A stretch of 35,855 bases of DNA from Actinomycetota bacterium (GTDB lineage: Bacteria; Actinomycetota; Thermoleophilia; Gaiellales; Gaiellaceae), in the NCBI GenBank assembly GCA_005885245.1, contig VAWR01000102.1, positions 1-35,855 of the forward strand, read 5' to 3'. Position numbers and translations under genes: made by a program. The notes beneath the pieces were generated by a model. It ran no database searches and was not told the DNA's origin. It worked only from the letters and a program-made list of their open reading frames with translations. Positions 16,113 through 24,004 of the stretch are shown here, piece after piece. Position 1 is the first letter of the stretch. Each line of letters starts with the position of its first letter.

Positions 16113-18341
16113 CTATGTGGAGACGGGCGTCGGCTTGACGTCCGGCGCCGACTCCGACTCGCGGCGCTCGAGCCTAGGAAGCCACTCGAGCCACCTGGGC
16201 AGGTACCAGTTCCAGTCGCCGAGCAGTTTCATCGTCGCCGGCAGCAGCACGCCCCGGACGATCGTGGCGTCGATCAGGATCGCCGCTGCGAGACCGACGC
16301 CGAACTGCTTGAAGAACAGCAGCGAGAGCGTCGCGAAGATCGAGAAGACGGCGACCATGACGATCGCTGCGCTCGTAACGACTCCGGCGGTGGACCTGAT
16401 CCCCTGCGCGATCGCGTCATCCATGCTCGCGCCGCGATCGAACGTCTCCCGGATCCGGCCGACGATGAAGACGTGGTAGTCCATCGAAAGCCCGAAGAGG
16501 ATCACGAACAGCAGCAACGGCACGACCGGCGCGATGCCCGCGGTCGAACTGAAGCCGAGCACGCCCTTGCCGACGCCGTGCTGGAAGACGAGCACCAGCA
16601 CGCCGTAGGCGGCGGCGACCGAGAGGAGATTGAGCACGATCGCCTTGACCGCAACCACGATCGAGCGGAACGCGACCAGCATGAGGCCGAACGCGAACAG
16701 GAGGACGAAGCCAACCACGAGCGGGAGCTTGGACTTCATCTGGTCCTGCTGGTCCTTCCATTCGGCCGTGAGCCCGGTGACACCGGCCTCCGTGTTGGGA
16801 AGCGCCCCGACCGTCTCGGGGACGATCACGTCGCGCAACACGGCGAGGGAGGCATTCGACGCGGCGTCGGTTCCCGTCCCCGCGATCGGGACGGTGATGT
16901 TCGCGATCGTGCTCTCGCGATTCGTGTCGATCGTGATGGGCTTGTGGACTCGCCCGCTCGCAATCGCCCTCCGCTCCAGCGCTGCGATCGCGTTGCGCAC
17001 GGACGGTGCGTCGACGTTCGGCGCCTTCACGACGACGTTCGCCGGTAGCGCCTTGCCGGGAAACGCCTGCTGCATGCGGTTGTAGGTCTTCACCACCGCC
17101 AGCGACCCTGGGAAGGTGTTCGGCCCCGGAGTCGCGATTCGCAGCTGAAGCGCCGGGGCGGCAAGCGCCAGCAACAACCCGCCCGCGAGCACCGCGGACA
17201 GGAGTGGCCGGCGCAGCACGCTGTCGACGATCGCTCCCCAGGCGCGGCCCTCGCCGTTGTCGCGGCGGAGCCGGCCGACGAGCGGGACGTGCAGCCGATC
17301 GACCCGGTCTCCGAGCCTCGAGAGCAGCGCGGGCAGGACGGTGAGCGAGCCGAGCATCGCGACCGCCACGACGATCATCGTCGCGTATGCGAACGACGAA
17401 AACGTGCGATCGCCTGTCAGGAACATCCCGGCCATCGCCACCATCACCGTCAGACCGGAGATGAGAACCGACCGTCCCGACGTGGCAGCGGCGGCCTCGA
17501 GCGCCGCCCGCTCGCTCCGCCCCGCGGCACGCTCCTCACGCTCGCGCCGGAGATAGAACATCGAGTAGTCCACGCCGACCGCGAGCCCGACCAGCAGCAC
17601 GACCGCGGGCGCTTCCTGCGCGAGCGGGAGCAAGTGGCTTGGCAGCGCGACCAGCCCGAACGTCGCGAAGACGGCCGTGAGCGCAAGCAGCAACGGGATG
17701 CCCGCGGCCACGAGCGCGCCGAACGCCACCACGAGGATGATCAGCGTCAGCGGGATGGAGAACACACCCGCGCTCTTGAGGTCGTTCGCGAACGCCGTAT
17801 CGGTCGCCTTCGCCGCGCTCGCATAGCCGAACTCACCGATGAAGAAACCGGTATGGGCGTCTTGCGCATCGTTGACGCTCTTGAGTACGGGGCCGAGCTT
17901 GTCGCCGGCGTTCTCCTTTTTGCCTCGGATCTCGAACTCGACGAGTGCGGCGTGTCCGTTCTTCGCGATCTGGCCTGCGTTGGCCGAGTCGAGCGGCGAC
18001 CGGACGTTCTGGACGGCCGCTAGCTTCGACACGCGCCTGACGACGTCCGCGACCGCGGAGTCGAAGGCGGGCGTGCCCGCGCGAGCGGAGCGGCTCTGGA
18101 CCAGGACGCTCTCGTCCGCGGGCAGCTTGAAGCCGGCATCCAGGATTCTGTCCATGCGGCCCGACTGGCCGGGCCCGGACGTGTTCGGATCGATGTTCTT
18201 CGTGCCGACCTGGCTGCCAACTGCGAAAGCGACGGCTACGAGTGCGAGCCAACCGAACGTCGCTGTCTTCCAGTGAGCCGCGCTCCAGCGGCCCATCCGG
18301 GCTGCCAGGTTGCCGCGACTGGTGTCCTTGCTGCGAAACAT
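16113..18341 (-). CDS. MMPL/RND-family membrane exporter
   Basis: 742 residues from the ATG at 18341, chosen over upstream in-frame ATGs because AAAGGAGAACCGTC precedes it. The protein shows the MMPL two-fold repeat: a helix at 20-45, an extracytoplasmic domain, then helices 2-6 with GLAVGVDYSMFYLRRERE. After a second large loop, helices 8-12 contain GLSMDYHVFIVGRIRE. The paired Asp-Tyr motifs are the proton-relay sites of this family. MMPL proteins export lipids or hydrophobic compounds by proton antiport, mainly in actinobacteria; the cargo here is unknown. It follows two small proteins in the same direction and is divergent from a large LAL regulator, which may control it. Confidence 0.92.
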   Translation of the reverse strand: MFRSKDTSRGNLAARMGRWSAAHWKTATFGWLALVAVAFAVGSQVGTKNIDPNTSGPGQSGRMDRILDAGFKLPADESVLVQSRSARAGTPAFDSAVADVVRRVSKLAAVQNVRSPLDSANAGQIAKNGHAALVEFEIRGKKENAGDKLGPVLKSVNDAQDAHTGFFIGEFGYASAAKATDTAFANDLKSAGVFSIPLTLIILVVAFGALVAAGIPLLLALTAVFATFGLVALPSHLLPLAQEAPAVVLLVGLAVGVDYSMFYLRREREERAAGRSERAALEAAAATSGRSVLISGLTVMVAMAGMFLTGDRTFSSFAYATMIVVAVAMLGSLTVLPALLSRLGDRVDRLHVPLVGRLRRDNGEGRAWGAIVDSVLRRPLLSAVLAGGLLLALAAPALQLRIATPGPNTFPGSLAVVKTYNRMQQAFPGKALPANVVVKAPNVDAPSVRNAIAALERRAIASGRVHKPITIDTNRESTIANITVPIAGTGTDAASNASLAVLRDVIVPETVGALPNTEAGVTGLTAEWKDQQDQMKSKLPLVVGFVLLFAFGLMLVAFRSIVVAVKAIVLNLLSVAAAYGVLVLVFQHGVGKGVLGFSSTAGIAPVVPLLLFVILFGLSMDYHVFIVGRIRETFDRGASMDDAIAQGIRSTAGVVTSAAIVMVAVFSIFATLSLLFFKQFGVGLAAAILIDATIVRGVLLPATMKLLGDWNWYLPRWLEWLPRLERRESESAPDVKPTPVST

Positions 18342-18378
18342 GACGGTTCTCCTTTCAGCGGGGCCATTTCGGCCGTCG

Positions 18379-18579
18379 TTAGGCGGCATAGGCGAATGGG
18401 TGGTAGAAGGCATCGAGGGCGCAGTCAGGCGCGACCGCGAGGTGGAAGCGATCTCCGACGCGGGTGTCCTCGACCGAGACCGTGAGTGCGTTCTCGTCTG
18501 GGTGCCAGAGCAAGGCGACGTGGATGCCGTCGCAGTCGCGGTCAGCGAGCTCGCGGGTTTGTGATGTAGCGGGGCTCAT
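18379..18579 (-). CDS. Small conserved-looking protein (66 aa), unknown function
   Basis: 66 residues from the ATG at 18579, where AGGAGGAGCC gives a strong ribosome binding site; an upstream in-frame ATG at 18594 is less likely. It contains DCDGIHVALLWHPDENALTV, then DRFHLAVAP and the tail ALDAFYHPFAYAA. I recall similar short actinobacterial hypothetical proteins with a HPFAYAA-like end, but no assigned function. There is no signal peptide or membrane helix. It lies 11 bases after the 80-residue gene and 37 bases before the MMPL exporter, so the three are probably co-transcribed. Confidence 0.72.
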   Translation of the reverse strand: MSPATSQTRELADRDCDGIHVALLWHPDENALTVSVEDTRVGDRFHLAVAPDCALDAFYHPFAYAA

Positions 18580-18590
18580 GGCTCCTCCTG

Positions 18591-18833
18591 TCATGGGATC
18601 TCGACCTCGGTAACGGTCGTGGCGCTCGTGCGCTTCGCGACGTAGGGCGGCAGCAGGCCGAGTGCGTCCTCCTCAGTTGCGGTTTCGACCGTCCACCAGA
18701 TCGCGTGCCCGCCGGAGCGGCACGACGCGAGCGTCGGTCGGTGGCGAAGCGGGCTTTCGTGCCCCTTGAAAGAGGCGAAGACGACGCCGCACTCGTGCGG
18801 CTTGTGGTGGTGGTGGAGCAAGTAACGGGCCAT
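18591..18833 (-). CDS. Small conserved-looking protein (80 aa), unknown function
   Basis: 80 residues starting MARYLLHHHHKPHECGVVFA. Further features are FKGHESPLRHRP, a CRSGGHAIWWTVE block and a C-terminal AKRTSATTVTEVEIP. The His-rich start, C15 and the later Cys could bind a metal. The middle (GGHAIWWTVEA-type, then EEDALGLLPPYVAKRT) looks like a small alpha-beta domain of the dimeric barrel kind, but that is only an impression. No ribosome binding site is visible before its ATG, so it may be leaderless. It is first in the minus-strand unit leading to the MMPL exporter and diverges from the LAL regulator across about 108 bases. Confidence 0.72.
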   Translation of the reverse strand: MARYLLHHHHKPHECGVVFASFKGHESPLRHRPTLASCRSGGHAIWWTVETATEEDALGLLPPYVAKRTSATTVTEVEIP

Positions 18834-18876
18834 GCCACGAGATTGGTGCCGCCCGGCCGCCCTGACATCGGGGCGC

Positions 18877-18922
18877 CACCCTGATCTCGCACCCTGATTT
18901 CAGGATTCGGGCACCCTGATTT
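18877..18922. promoter_or_regulatory. Three CACCCTGATyT direct repeats in a divergent gap
   Basis: CACCCTGATCT (18877-18887), CACCCTGATTT (18890-18900) and CACCCTGATTT (18912-18922) are direct repeats 13 and 22 bases apart. The second copy also belongs to CCTGA-TT-TCAGG, an inverted repeat. They occupy the gap between the LAL regulator (start 18942) and the small-protein/MMPL unit. They look like regulator binding sites, perhaps for the LAL protein itself. Confidence 0.55.
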
Positions 18923-18941
18923 ACGCTGGAGAGACGAAGAA

Positions 18942-21866
18942 ATGAGCCTGCTAACCGACCACTTCGTGGGCCGCGCCGAGGAGCTCGGTTCGTTGGATGA
19001 GGTCCTCGCCGAGGTCGATGAGGGACGCGCCGCCGCGATCGAGCTCATAGGGGAGCCGGGGATCGGCAAGACCCGTCTGCTCGCCGAGTTCGCCCGTGGC
19101 GCCGACACGCGCGGGCGGCTCGTCCTCGTCGGCTCCGCGTCTGAGCTCGAGCGAGACCTGCCGTTCTCGGTCTTCGTGGATGCGCTCGACGAGTATCTGC
19201 GCGCGCTCGATCCGAGTCGCCTGGCCCGCCTGGACGAGGACGTGCGCACGGAGCTCGCGCACGTCTTCCCTTCGCTTTCAGCGCTCGCGACTGCGCGCGA
19301 GGTGGCGCTCCAGCATGAGCGCTATCGCAGTCACCGTGCGGTGCGCGCGCTGCTCGAGGACCTTGCAAAGACAAGGCCAGTCGTCCTGGTGCTGGACGAC
19401 TTCCACTGGGCCGACTCGGCCTCCGTGGAGTTGCTGGGTGCGTTGCTGCGGCGGCCACCGGCTGCCGCCGTCCTCACGGCAGTGGCGGTCCGACCGCAAC
19501 AAATGGCGGAGCGTCTTTTCGCCGCTCTTGAACGGGCGCATCGCGCGGCAGCGCTGAAGCGAATTGAACTCGCCGCTCTGACGCCTTTCGAGGCTCGAGA
19601 GCTTCTCGGTGAGCAGGTCGCGGTTGCCGATGCGACCGTCCTCTATGACGAGAGCGGCGGAAACCCGTTCTATCTCGAGCAGCTGGCGCGGTCGCTCGGC
19701 CGCGAGGGTGCGGCCACTGCCGCTCCCGAGCTTTCGCTGGGGGGGATCGGCGTCCCCGCCGCCGTCGCCGCCTCGCTGAGCGAAGAGCTGGGCCTGCTGT
19801 CGGAGAGCGGACGTCTTGTATTCGAAGGAGCAGCTGTTGCAGGCGACCCATTCGAGCCCGAGCTGGCGGCGGCCGCCGCTGCGACGTCTGAGGTTGCGGC
19901 GATGAACGCAGTCGACGAGCTCCTGCAGCTCGATCTCGTTCGCAACACGGACGTGCCTCGACGGTTCCGCTTCCGCCACCCGCTCGTGCGACGCGCCGTC
20001 TACGACGCGACCCCCGGCGGCTGGCGGCTGGGTGCGCACGAGCGGTGCGCCAAGGCGCTTGCGGCGCGGGGAGCCACGGCGGCGGCGCGGGCCCACCACG
20101 TCGAGCGCTCGGCCCGCGGGGGCGACCTCGCCGCCGTGGCCGTCCTGCGCGAAGCGGGCGAGGAAGCCGCCCGGCTGGCGCCGGCAAGCGCCGCGCGCTG
20201 GTTCGCAGAGGCACTTCGTCTCCTTCCGCAGAACGCCCCTGCGGAGGAGCGCGTCGAGCTTCTCCTCTCTCGCTCGGCCGCGCTGACGGCAGTCGGCCGT
20301 TTCGCCGACAGTCACAGCGCCCTCCTGGAGGCCCTCGCGATGGTGCCTGACGAATCCCACGCTGTGCACGCCAACCTCGCCCGCGCCTGTGCCGGGGTAG
20401 AGAGCCTCCTCGGACAACACGAGCAAGCCGGCGGCCGCCTCGCGAGCGCGATCGAAGAGCTACCGGACCAGGGCTCTCCCGAGGGGGTGGCGCTCATGAC
20501 GGAGCTCGCCGTGAACCTGGTCTGGCGAGCGAAGTACGAGGCGATGCAGGAGTGGGCCGAGCGGGCGGTGAACGCGGCGCGACGGCTCGGAGACGCGCCG
20601 TTGACCGCGGCGGCCCTGGCCATGCTCACGCTCGCGGACTCGATGATGGGAGCGGCCGAACGAGCCGAAGCCAATCGTCGAGAGGCGACCGCCCTTGTCG
20701 ACTCGCTCCCGGACGACGACCTCGCCCGTCACCTCGAGTCGGCGACGCGGCTCGCCGGTGTGGAGCTCTATCTCGGCCGGTACGCCGACGGCGAAATGCA
20801 CGCAACTCGCGCACTTGCCGTGGCGAGGGCCACCGGCCAGGGAGAACTCTTCCTCGTCCTGGTGGCGACCCTGGGCGGGGTCTGGCGCCTGCGGGGCAAG
20901 CTGGCCGAGGCCGGCGAACTGCTCGACGGAGGGATCGAGGCGGCGCGCTTGCTGGGCAACACGCACGCGCTGGTGTGGACCCTCCTTGGCCGCTCCGCCG
21001 CAGCGCTCCAGGCGGGCAACGTGGAGCTTGCGCTCGCGGCCGCTCAGGAGGCCGTCGACCTCAGCCGGCAGCTTGACGAGGGCTTCCACTCAGCCGAGGC
21101 AGCCGTGGATCTGGCTCATGCACTTCTCGAGACGGGGGAGCCCCAACGTGCGGTCGAGTTGCTCCTTGGTTCCGCCGGAGGCGAGGAGCTAGTGCTCATC
21201 GCCGGTGGTCCGAGGGCCCATTGCCTCGAGCTGCTCACGCGCTGCTGGCTCGCGCTCGACCGCGATGCCGAGGCGGAACGTGCAGTCACCAGCGCGGAGG
21301 CTTGGGCGTCGGCGCTGCAGCTCCCGATGGCTTCGGCCTGGGCCAATCGAGCGGCGGCGGCCGTCGCCCTCTACGCCGGGAACGCCGCCGGAGCGGCCGA
21401 CCGGGCGCTCGCGGCGGCCGCTGCCGCCGACGAGGCCGGGGCGCCGATCGAGGCAGCGCTGTCGCGCACGCTCGCGGGCCGCGCCCTCGCCCAAGCCGAC
21501 GAGCGTGACCGTGCCGCCACAGAGCTGCAGAGCGCTGCCCGCGAGTTGGAGGCGCACGGCGCGCTGCGCTACCGAGACGAGGCGGAACGCGAGCTGCGAA
21601 AGCTCGGCCATCGCATCCACCGTCGCACGCGCCCGGGCAAGACCGGCGGAACCGGCATCGAGTCGTTGACTGAACGCGAGCTCCAGGTGGCACGACTCGT
21701 CGTCGACCGCAAGACCAATCCCGAGATCGCCGCGGAGCTGTTCCTCAGCCAAAAGACCGTCGAAACTCACCTGCGCAACATCTTCCGCAAGATCGACGTC
21801 TCGTCACGAGTCGCCCTAGCGCGGGCAGTTGAGCGTGCGGACCGTGTTGGTGGTGCAGTGTCGTAA
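18942..21866 (+). CDS. LAL-type ATPase regulator with LuxR DNA-binding domain
   Basis: 974 residues, preceded by GGAGAGACGAAGAA. The N-terminus is an AAA/STAND ATPase: Walker A GEPGIGKT (37-44) and Walker B VVLVLDDFHWAD (about 147-158). A middle region of about 500 residues consists of repeated Ala/Leu-rich helix pairs, like the TPR-type sensor of MalT-family proteins. A LuxR/GerE helix-turn-helix ends the protein (LTERELQVARLVVDRKTNPE, then FLSQKTVETHLRNIF). Proteins of this LAL class bind ATP and an inducer, multimerise and activate transcription. The divergent MMPL unit and the triple repeats in between are its most plausible target. The inducer is unknown. Confidence 0.92.
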   Translation: MSLLTDHFVGRAEELGSLDEVLAEVDEGRAAAIELIGEPGIGKTRLLAEFARGADTRGRLVLVGSASELERDLPFSVFVDALDEYLRALDPSRLARLDEDVRTELAHVFPSLSALATAREVALQHERYRSHRAVRALLEDLAKTRPVVLVLDDFHWADSASVELLGALLRRPPAAAVLTAVAVRPQQMAERLFAALERAHRAAALKRIELAALTPFEARELLGEQVAVADATVLYDESGGNPFYLEQLARSLGREGAATAAPELSLGGIGVPAAVAASLSEELGLLSESGRLVFEGAAVAGDPFEPELAAAAAATSEVAAMNAVDELLQLDLVRNTDVPRRFRFRHPLVRRAVYDATPGGWRLGAHERCAKALAARGATAAARAHHVERSARGGDLAAVAVLREAGEEAARLAPASAARWFAEALRLLPQNAPAEERVELLLSRSAALTAVGRFADSHSALLEALAMVPDESHAVHANLARACAGVESLLGQHEQAGGRLASAIEELPDQGSPEGVALMTELAVNLVWRAKYEAMQEWAERAVNAARRLGDAPLTAAALAMLTLADSMMGAAERAEANRREATALVDSLPDDDLARHLESATRLAGVELYLGRYADGEMHATRALAVARATGQGELFLVLVATLGGVWRLRGKLAEAGELLDGGIEAARLLGNTHALVWTLLGRSAAALQAGNVELALAAAQEAVDLSRQLDEGFHSAEAAVDLAHALLETGEPQRAVELLLGSAGGEELVLIAGGPRAHCLELLTRCWLALDRDAEAERAVTSAEAWASALQLPMASAWANRAAAAVALYAGNAAGAADRALAAAAAADEAGAPIEAALSRTLAGRALAQADERDRAATELQSAARELEAHGALRYRDEAERELRKLGHRIHRRTRPGKTGGTGIESLTERELQVARLVVDRKTNPEIAAELFLSQKTVETHLRNIFRKIDVSSRVALARAVERADRVGGAVS

Positions 21867-21950
21867 CGCCCGACCACGTCCTCGCATGCCGACCCGCGGG
21901 TGGTGTGTGAAGACAACACTCCGTGGGCCGCTCGTGGCGTAAACGTCGGT

Positions 21951-22001
21951 GATGTGGCAATTTCGCCACATCTTCGGGCAGAAGCCCGTCCGCTTCGGAC
22001 G
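21951..22001. terminator. Two short hairpins after the LAL gene
   Basis: GATGTGGC-AATTTC-GCCACATC (21951-21972) is a perfect 8-bp stem, and CGTCCG-CTT-CGGACG (21987-22001) is a perfect 6-bp stem with a tight loop. They lie between the convergent LAL regulator and cupin genes and probably serve as a terminator region. No U-run follows either. Confidence 0.5.
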
Positions 22002-22026
22002 TGCGGCCTGGCCTCCTCAGAAACGC

Positions 22027-22070
22027 CAAGTCCTGCGAACGCGAAGGCCACAGACCTGGCGAAGCGCCTG
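22027..22070. repeat. Second copy of the CAAGTCCTGCGAAC element
   Basis: CAAGTCCTGCGAAC at 22027-22040 is identical to 15285-15298, and the following GCGAAG differs from the other copy in one base. The right arm here (ACCTGGCGAAGCGCCTG, 22054-22070) is only partly complementary, but it matches a segment at 13327-13343 in 16 of 17 bases. Taken together these suggest a degenerate intergenic repeat family. Confidence 0.5.
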
Positions 22071-22108
22071 CGTGGCGTCGACGCGATGGCGCGCCTGACA
22101 TTGCCTGC

Positions 22109-22624
22109 TCATGACGTCAGCGGGTCTGCCGGAAAGCGAACGCCGAATCGCTCTACGAGGTCGGGAATGCTGCCGGGATCCATCTCTAGTGCGTAGCGCT
22201 CGCAGAGGTCGCCGAGGCTGGCAGGGTCTGCTTGTGCAACGCCGCCGAGGTCGACGAGTTCCGAGAAGAAGCGCTCGAAGCCGGCCGGCGCGATGATCTC
22301 GAGGATGCGGCAGGCATCCTCGCCCGCGTTCCAGAAGGTGTGCCACTCGCCGCGGGGCTTGAAGACGAGATCGCCGGGCCCGGCCTCGAGTACCTCGTCG
22401 CCGAGTAGCGCTCCCATGTGGCCTGCGAGCACGTAGCTGTATTCGTCTTCGCGTAGATGGCGGTGGAGCGGAGCGGCGAGCGCGCGCGCCGACATCGGAT
22501 GCTCGACGAGCGAGAAGCCTCCCCCGGTCGTCTCGCCGTCCACCATGAAGCGCACCCCGATACTGCCGAGGAACCCTGCCTTGCCCTCTTTTGGCCCCAG
22601 GACGCGGCCATAGATCGTTTGCAT
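22109..22624 (-). CDS. Cupin-domain protein
   Basis: 171 residues from the ATG at 22624, which has GAGGGA upstream; an in-frame ATG at 22636 is the alternative. Cupin motif 1 is APLHRHLREDEYSYVLAGHM and motif 2 is PGDLVFKPRGEWHTFWNAG, so the barrel and most metal-binding histidines and glutamate are retained. The C-terminal 60 residues form a helical extension (LGDLCERYALEMDPGSIPDL). This resembles larger single-domain cupins of quercetinase-like type, but the reaction cannot be assigned. It is divergent from a TetR gene with a palindrome in the gap, suggesting it is that regulator's target. Confidence 0.87.
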   Translation of the reverse strand: MQTIYGRVLGPKEGKAGFLGSIGVRFMVDGETTGGGFSLVEHPMSARALAAPLHRHLREDEYSYVLAGHMGALLGDEVLEAGPGDLVFKPRGEWHTFWNAGEDACRILEIIAPAGFERFFSELVDLGGVAQADPASLGDLCERYALEMDPGSIPDLVERFGVRFPADPLTS

Positions 22625-22685
22625 CGTGTCCCTCATTTCGTTGGACAGTAGTGTCGCAGCAACTTACAACGTGCTCTTCTGTGTG

Positions 22686-22695
22686 TCAATATTGA
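22686..22695. promoter_or_regulatory. Candidate TetR operator TCAATATTGA
   Basis: TCAATATTGA is a perfect 10-bp palindrome, AT-rich against its surroundings, lying 11 bases before the TetR start codon in the gap shared with the divergent cupin gene. It could be the regulator's binding site; it is short, so the call is tentative. Confidence 0.4.
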
Positions 22696-22705
22696 GAGGA
22701 CACCC

Positions 22706-23302
22706 ATGCCCGATAAAACACGTTCGTATCGCATGCAACGCCGAGCGGAGTCGCAGCAACAGACCCGGCTCCGCATCACCGAAAGCGCCGTAGCGCTGCA
22801 CGGAAGCGTCGGCCCATCCCGGACGACGATCAGCGCGGTCGCGGCGCACGCCGGCGTCCGTCGCTCGACGGTCTACCGCCACTTCCCCGACGAGACGGCG
22901 CTGTTCGACGCCTGCACCGCCCACTGGGCAGCAGCCAACCCGCCGCCCGAACTGGACGCCTGGTCAGCAATCGCTAACCCCGACGAACGCCTGCGCGTCG
23001 CCCTCGACGAACTCTTCGCCTTCTATCGACGAGCCGAGTCCATGCTCGACAACCTCTTCCGCGACGAGACAACCACGCCGCTCGTCCAGGAACGCTTCGC
23101 CGCCTTCCGGAGCTACCTCGAGGCAGCGCTCGACGCGCTCATGGCGGGACGCAACCTTAGAGGCACCGCTCGCCGACGCACACGAGCAGCCCTCGGGCAC
23201 GCGATTGCCTTCTCTACCTGGAAGTCACTCGTCCGAGAACAGCGACTCAGCAAGTCAGACGCCGCCACGCTCGTTCGCGCGCTCGTGGCCGCTGCAAGCT
23301 AA
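22706..23302 (+). CDS. TetR-family transcriptional regulator
   Basis: 198 residues with GAGAGGACACCC before the ATG. The helix-turn-helix is at about residues 20-65: TRLRITESAVALHG, TTISAVAAHAGVRRSTVYRH and the FPDETALFDA helix that normally follows. The C-terminal part is helical, typical of TetR ligand domains, and shorter conserved detail gives no ligand. The divergent cupin gene and the TCAATATTGA palindrome in between point to local repression of that gene and of itself. Confidence 0.9.
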   Translation: MPDKTRSYRMQRRAESQQQTRLRITESAVALHGSVGPSRTTISAVAAHAGVRRSTVYRHFPDETALFDACTAHWAAANPPPELDAWSAIANPDERLRVALDELFAFYRRAESMLDNLFRDETTTPLVQERFAAFRSYLEAALDALMAGRNLRGTARRRTRAALGHAIAFSTWKSLVREQRLSKSDAATLVRALVAAAS

Positions 23303-23384
23303 CTATCCCGCGACCAGATCAACAGCGCCGATGGAGCCCCGCGCAAACGGGCATGGTCTCCCGCTCCATCGTGCGCCAGTCGGC

Positions 23385-23855
23385 TCAGGCCGCGAAGAAA
23401 GCACAGAAGGTCGCCGTGTCGTGGTCGAGGGTGTTGTGCTGGCCTGCCTCGACGATGGGCGAGCCCGGATGGCGGACGTCGATGATGAAGTGCCCAACTT
23501 CGAGCAGGATCGGACCCTGACCCGGGAGCTCGACGCCGATCAAGTGGCCCGAGATGTCGATCAGATAGGGCCGAGTCGGATCGACGAACCGCGTGAAGTG
23601 GTCGTTGCTGGTGAGCGTCTTGCCGTTGGCGGTGAACGTGAGGATGCGGTCGATGTGGGTGATCAGCGTCCCGTCGGGCTTCGCGATCGTGGTCAGCTTG
23701 AAAACGTCGCTTCGGTAGACGGGGAAGCTGCAGTACCCGCTGTTCACCGGCGAGGTCTGCCCGACCGTCGTCATAGGCGGTTCTGCAGCGGCTGCGGACG
23801 CAATCGCGAGCAGCAACATGGTCGTACCCAGCATGAGAAGGAAGAGGCGGCGCAT
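23385..23855 (-). CDS. Secreted protein, unknown family
   Basis: 156 residues from the ATG at 23855, chosen because AAAGGAG lies 8 bases upstream and the signal peptide then begins at once (MRRLFLLMLGTTMLLLAIAS, cleavage after about ASAAAA). The mature protein is beta-rich, with HIDRILTFTANGKTLTSNDH and GHLIGVELPGQGPILLEVGH. It has two cysteines, one near the mature N-terminus (GYCSFPV) and one at the end (TFCAFFA), which could close a disulfide. Function is not known to me. Two GGGGnnAACCCTGA-type sites lie 82-124 bases upstream of its start, so it is a candidate member of the nearby two-component regulon. Confidence 0.75.
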   Translation of the reverse strand: MRRLFLLMLGTTMLLLAIASAAAAEPPMTTVGQTSPVNSGYCSFPVYRSDVFKLTTIAKPDGTLITHIDRILTFTANGKTLTSNDHFTRFVDPTRPYLIDISGHLIGVELPGQGPILLEVGHFIIDVRHPGSPIVEAGQHNTLDHDTATFCAFFAA

Positions 23856-23936
23856 GAGCTTGTCTCCTTTCGCCATCGTCGTCGTCGGGTCTGGCGACAC
23901 GGCTCGATCGAAGCATCGACTGCTGTCTCGTTCTTC

Positions 23937-23979
23937 GGGGCTAACCCTGAGGCAGCGGCAAATCGAGGGAAAACCCTGA
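23937..23979. promoter_or_regulatory. Two GGGGnnAACCCTGA-type sites
   Basis: GGGGCTAACCCTGA (23937-23950) and AGGGAAAACCCTGA (23966-23979) share the pattern of a G-run, four bases, and CCCTGA. Their starts are 29 bases apart, close to three helical turns. A third copy at 26020-26033 lies before the response-regulator operon. They stand upstream of the minus-strand secreted protein gene. Candidate binding sites for a NarL-type regulator. Confidence 0.55.
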
Positions 23980-24004
23980 ATGTCCGGCGGGACGCGGTCG
24001 ACCG

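Noticed and set aside
18877-18922. Triple repeat as a CRISPR fragment
   Set aside because: The 11-base units are too short, the spacers are 2 and 11 bases, and no cas gene is near.
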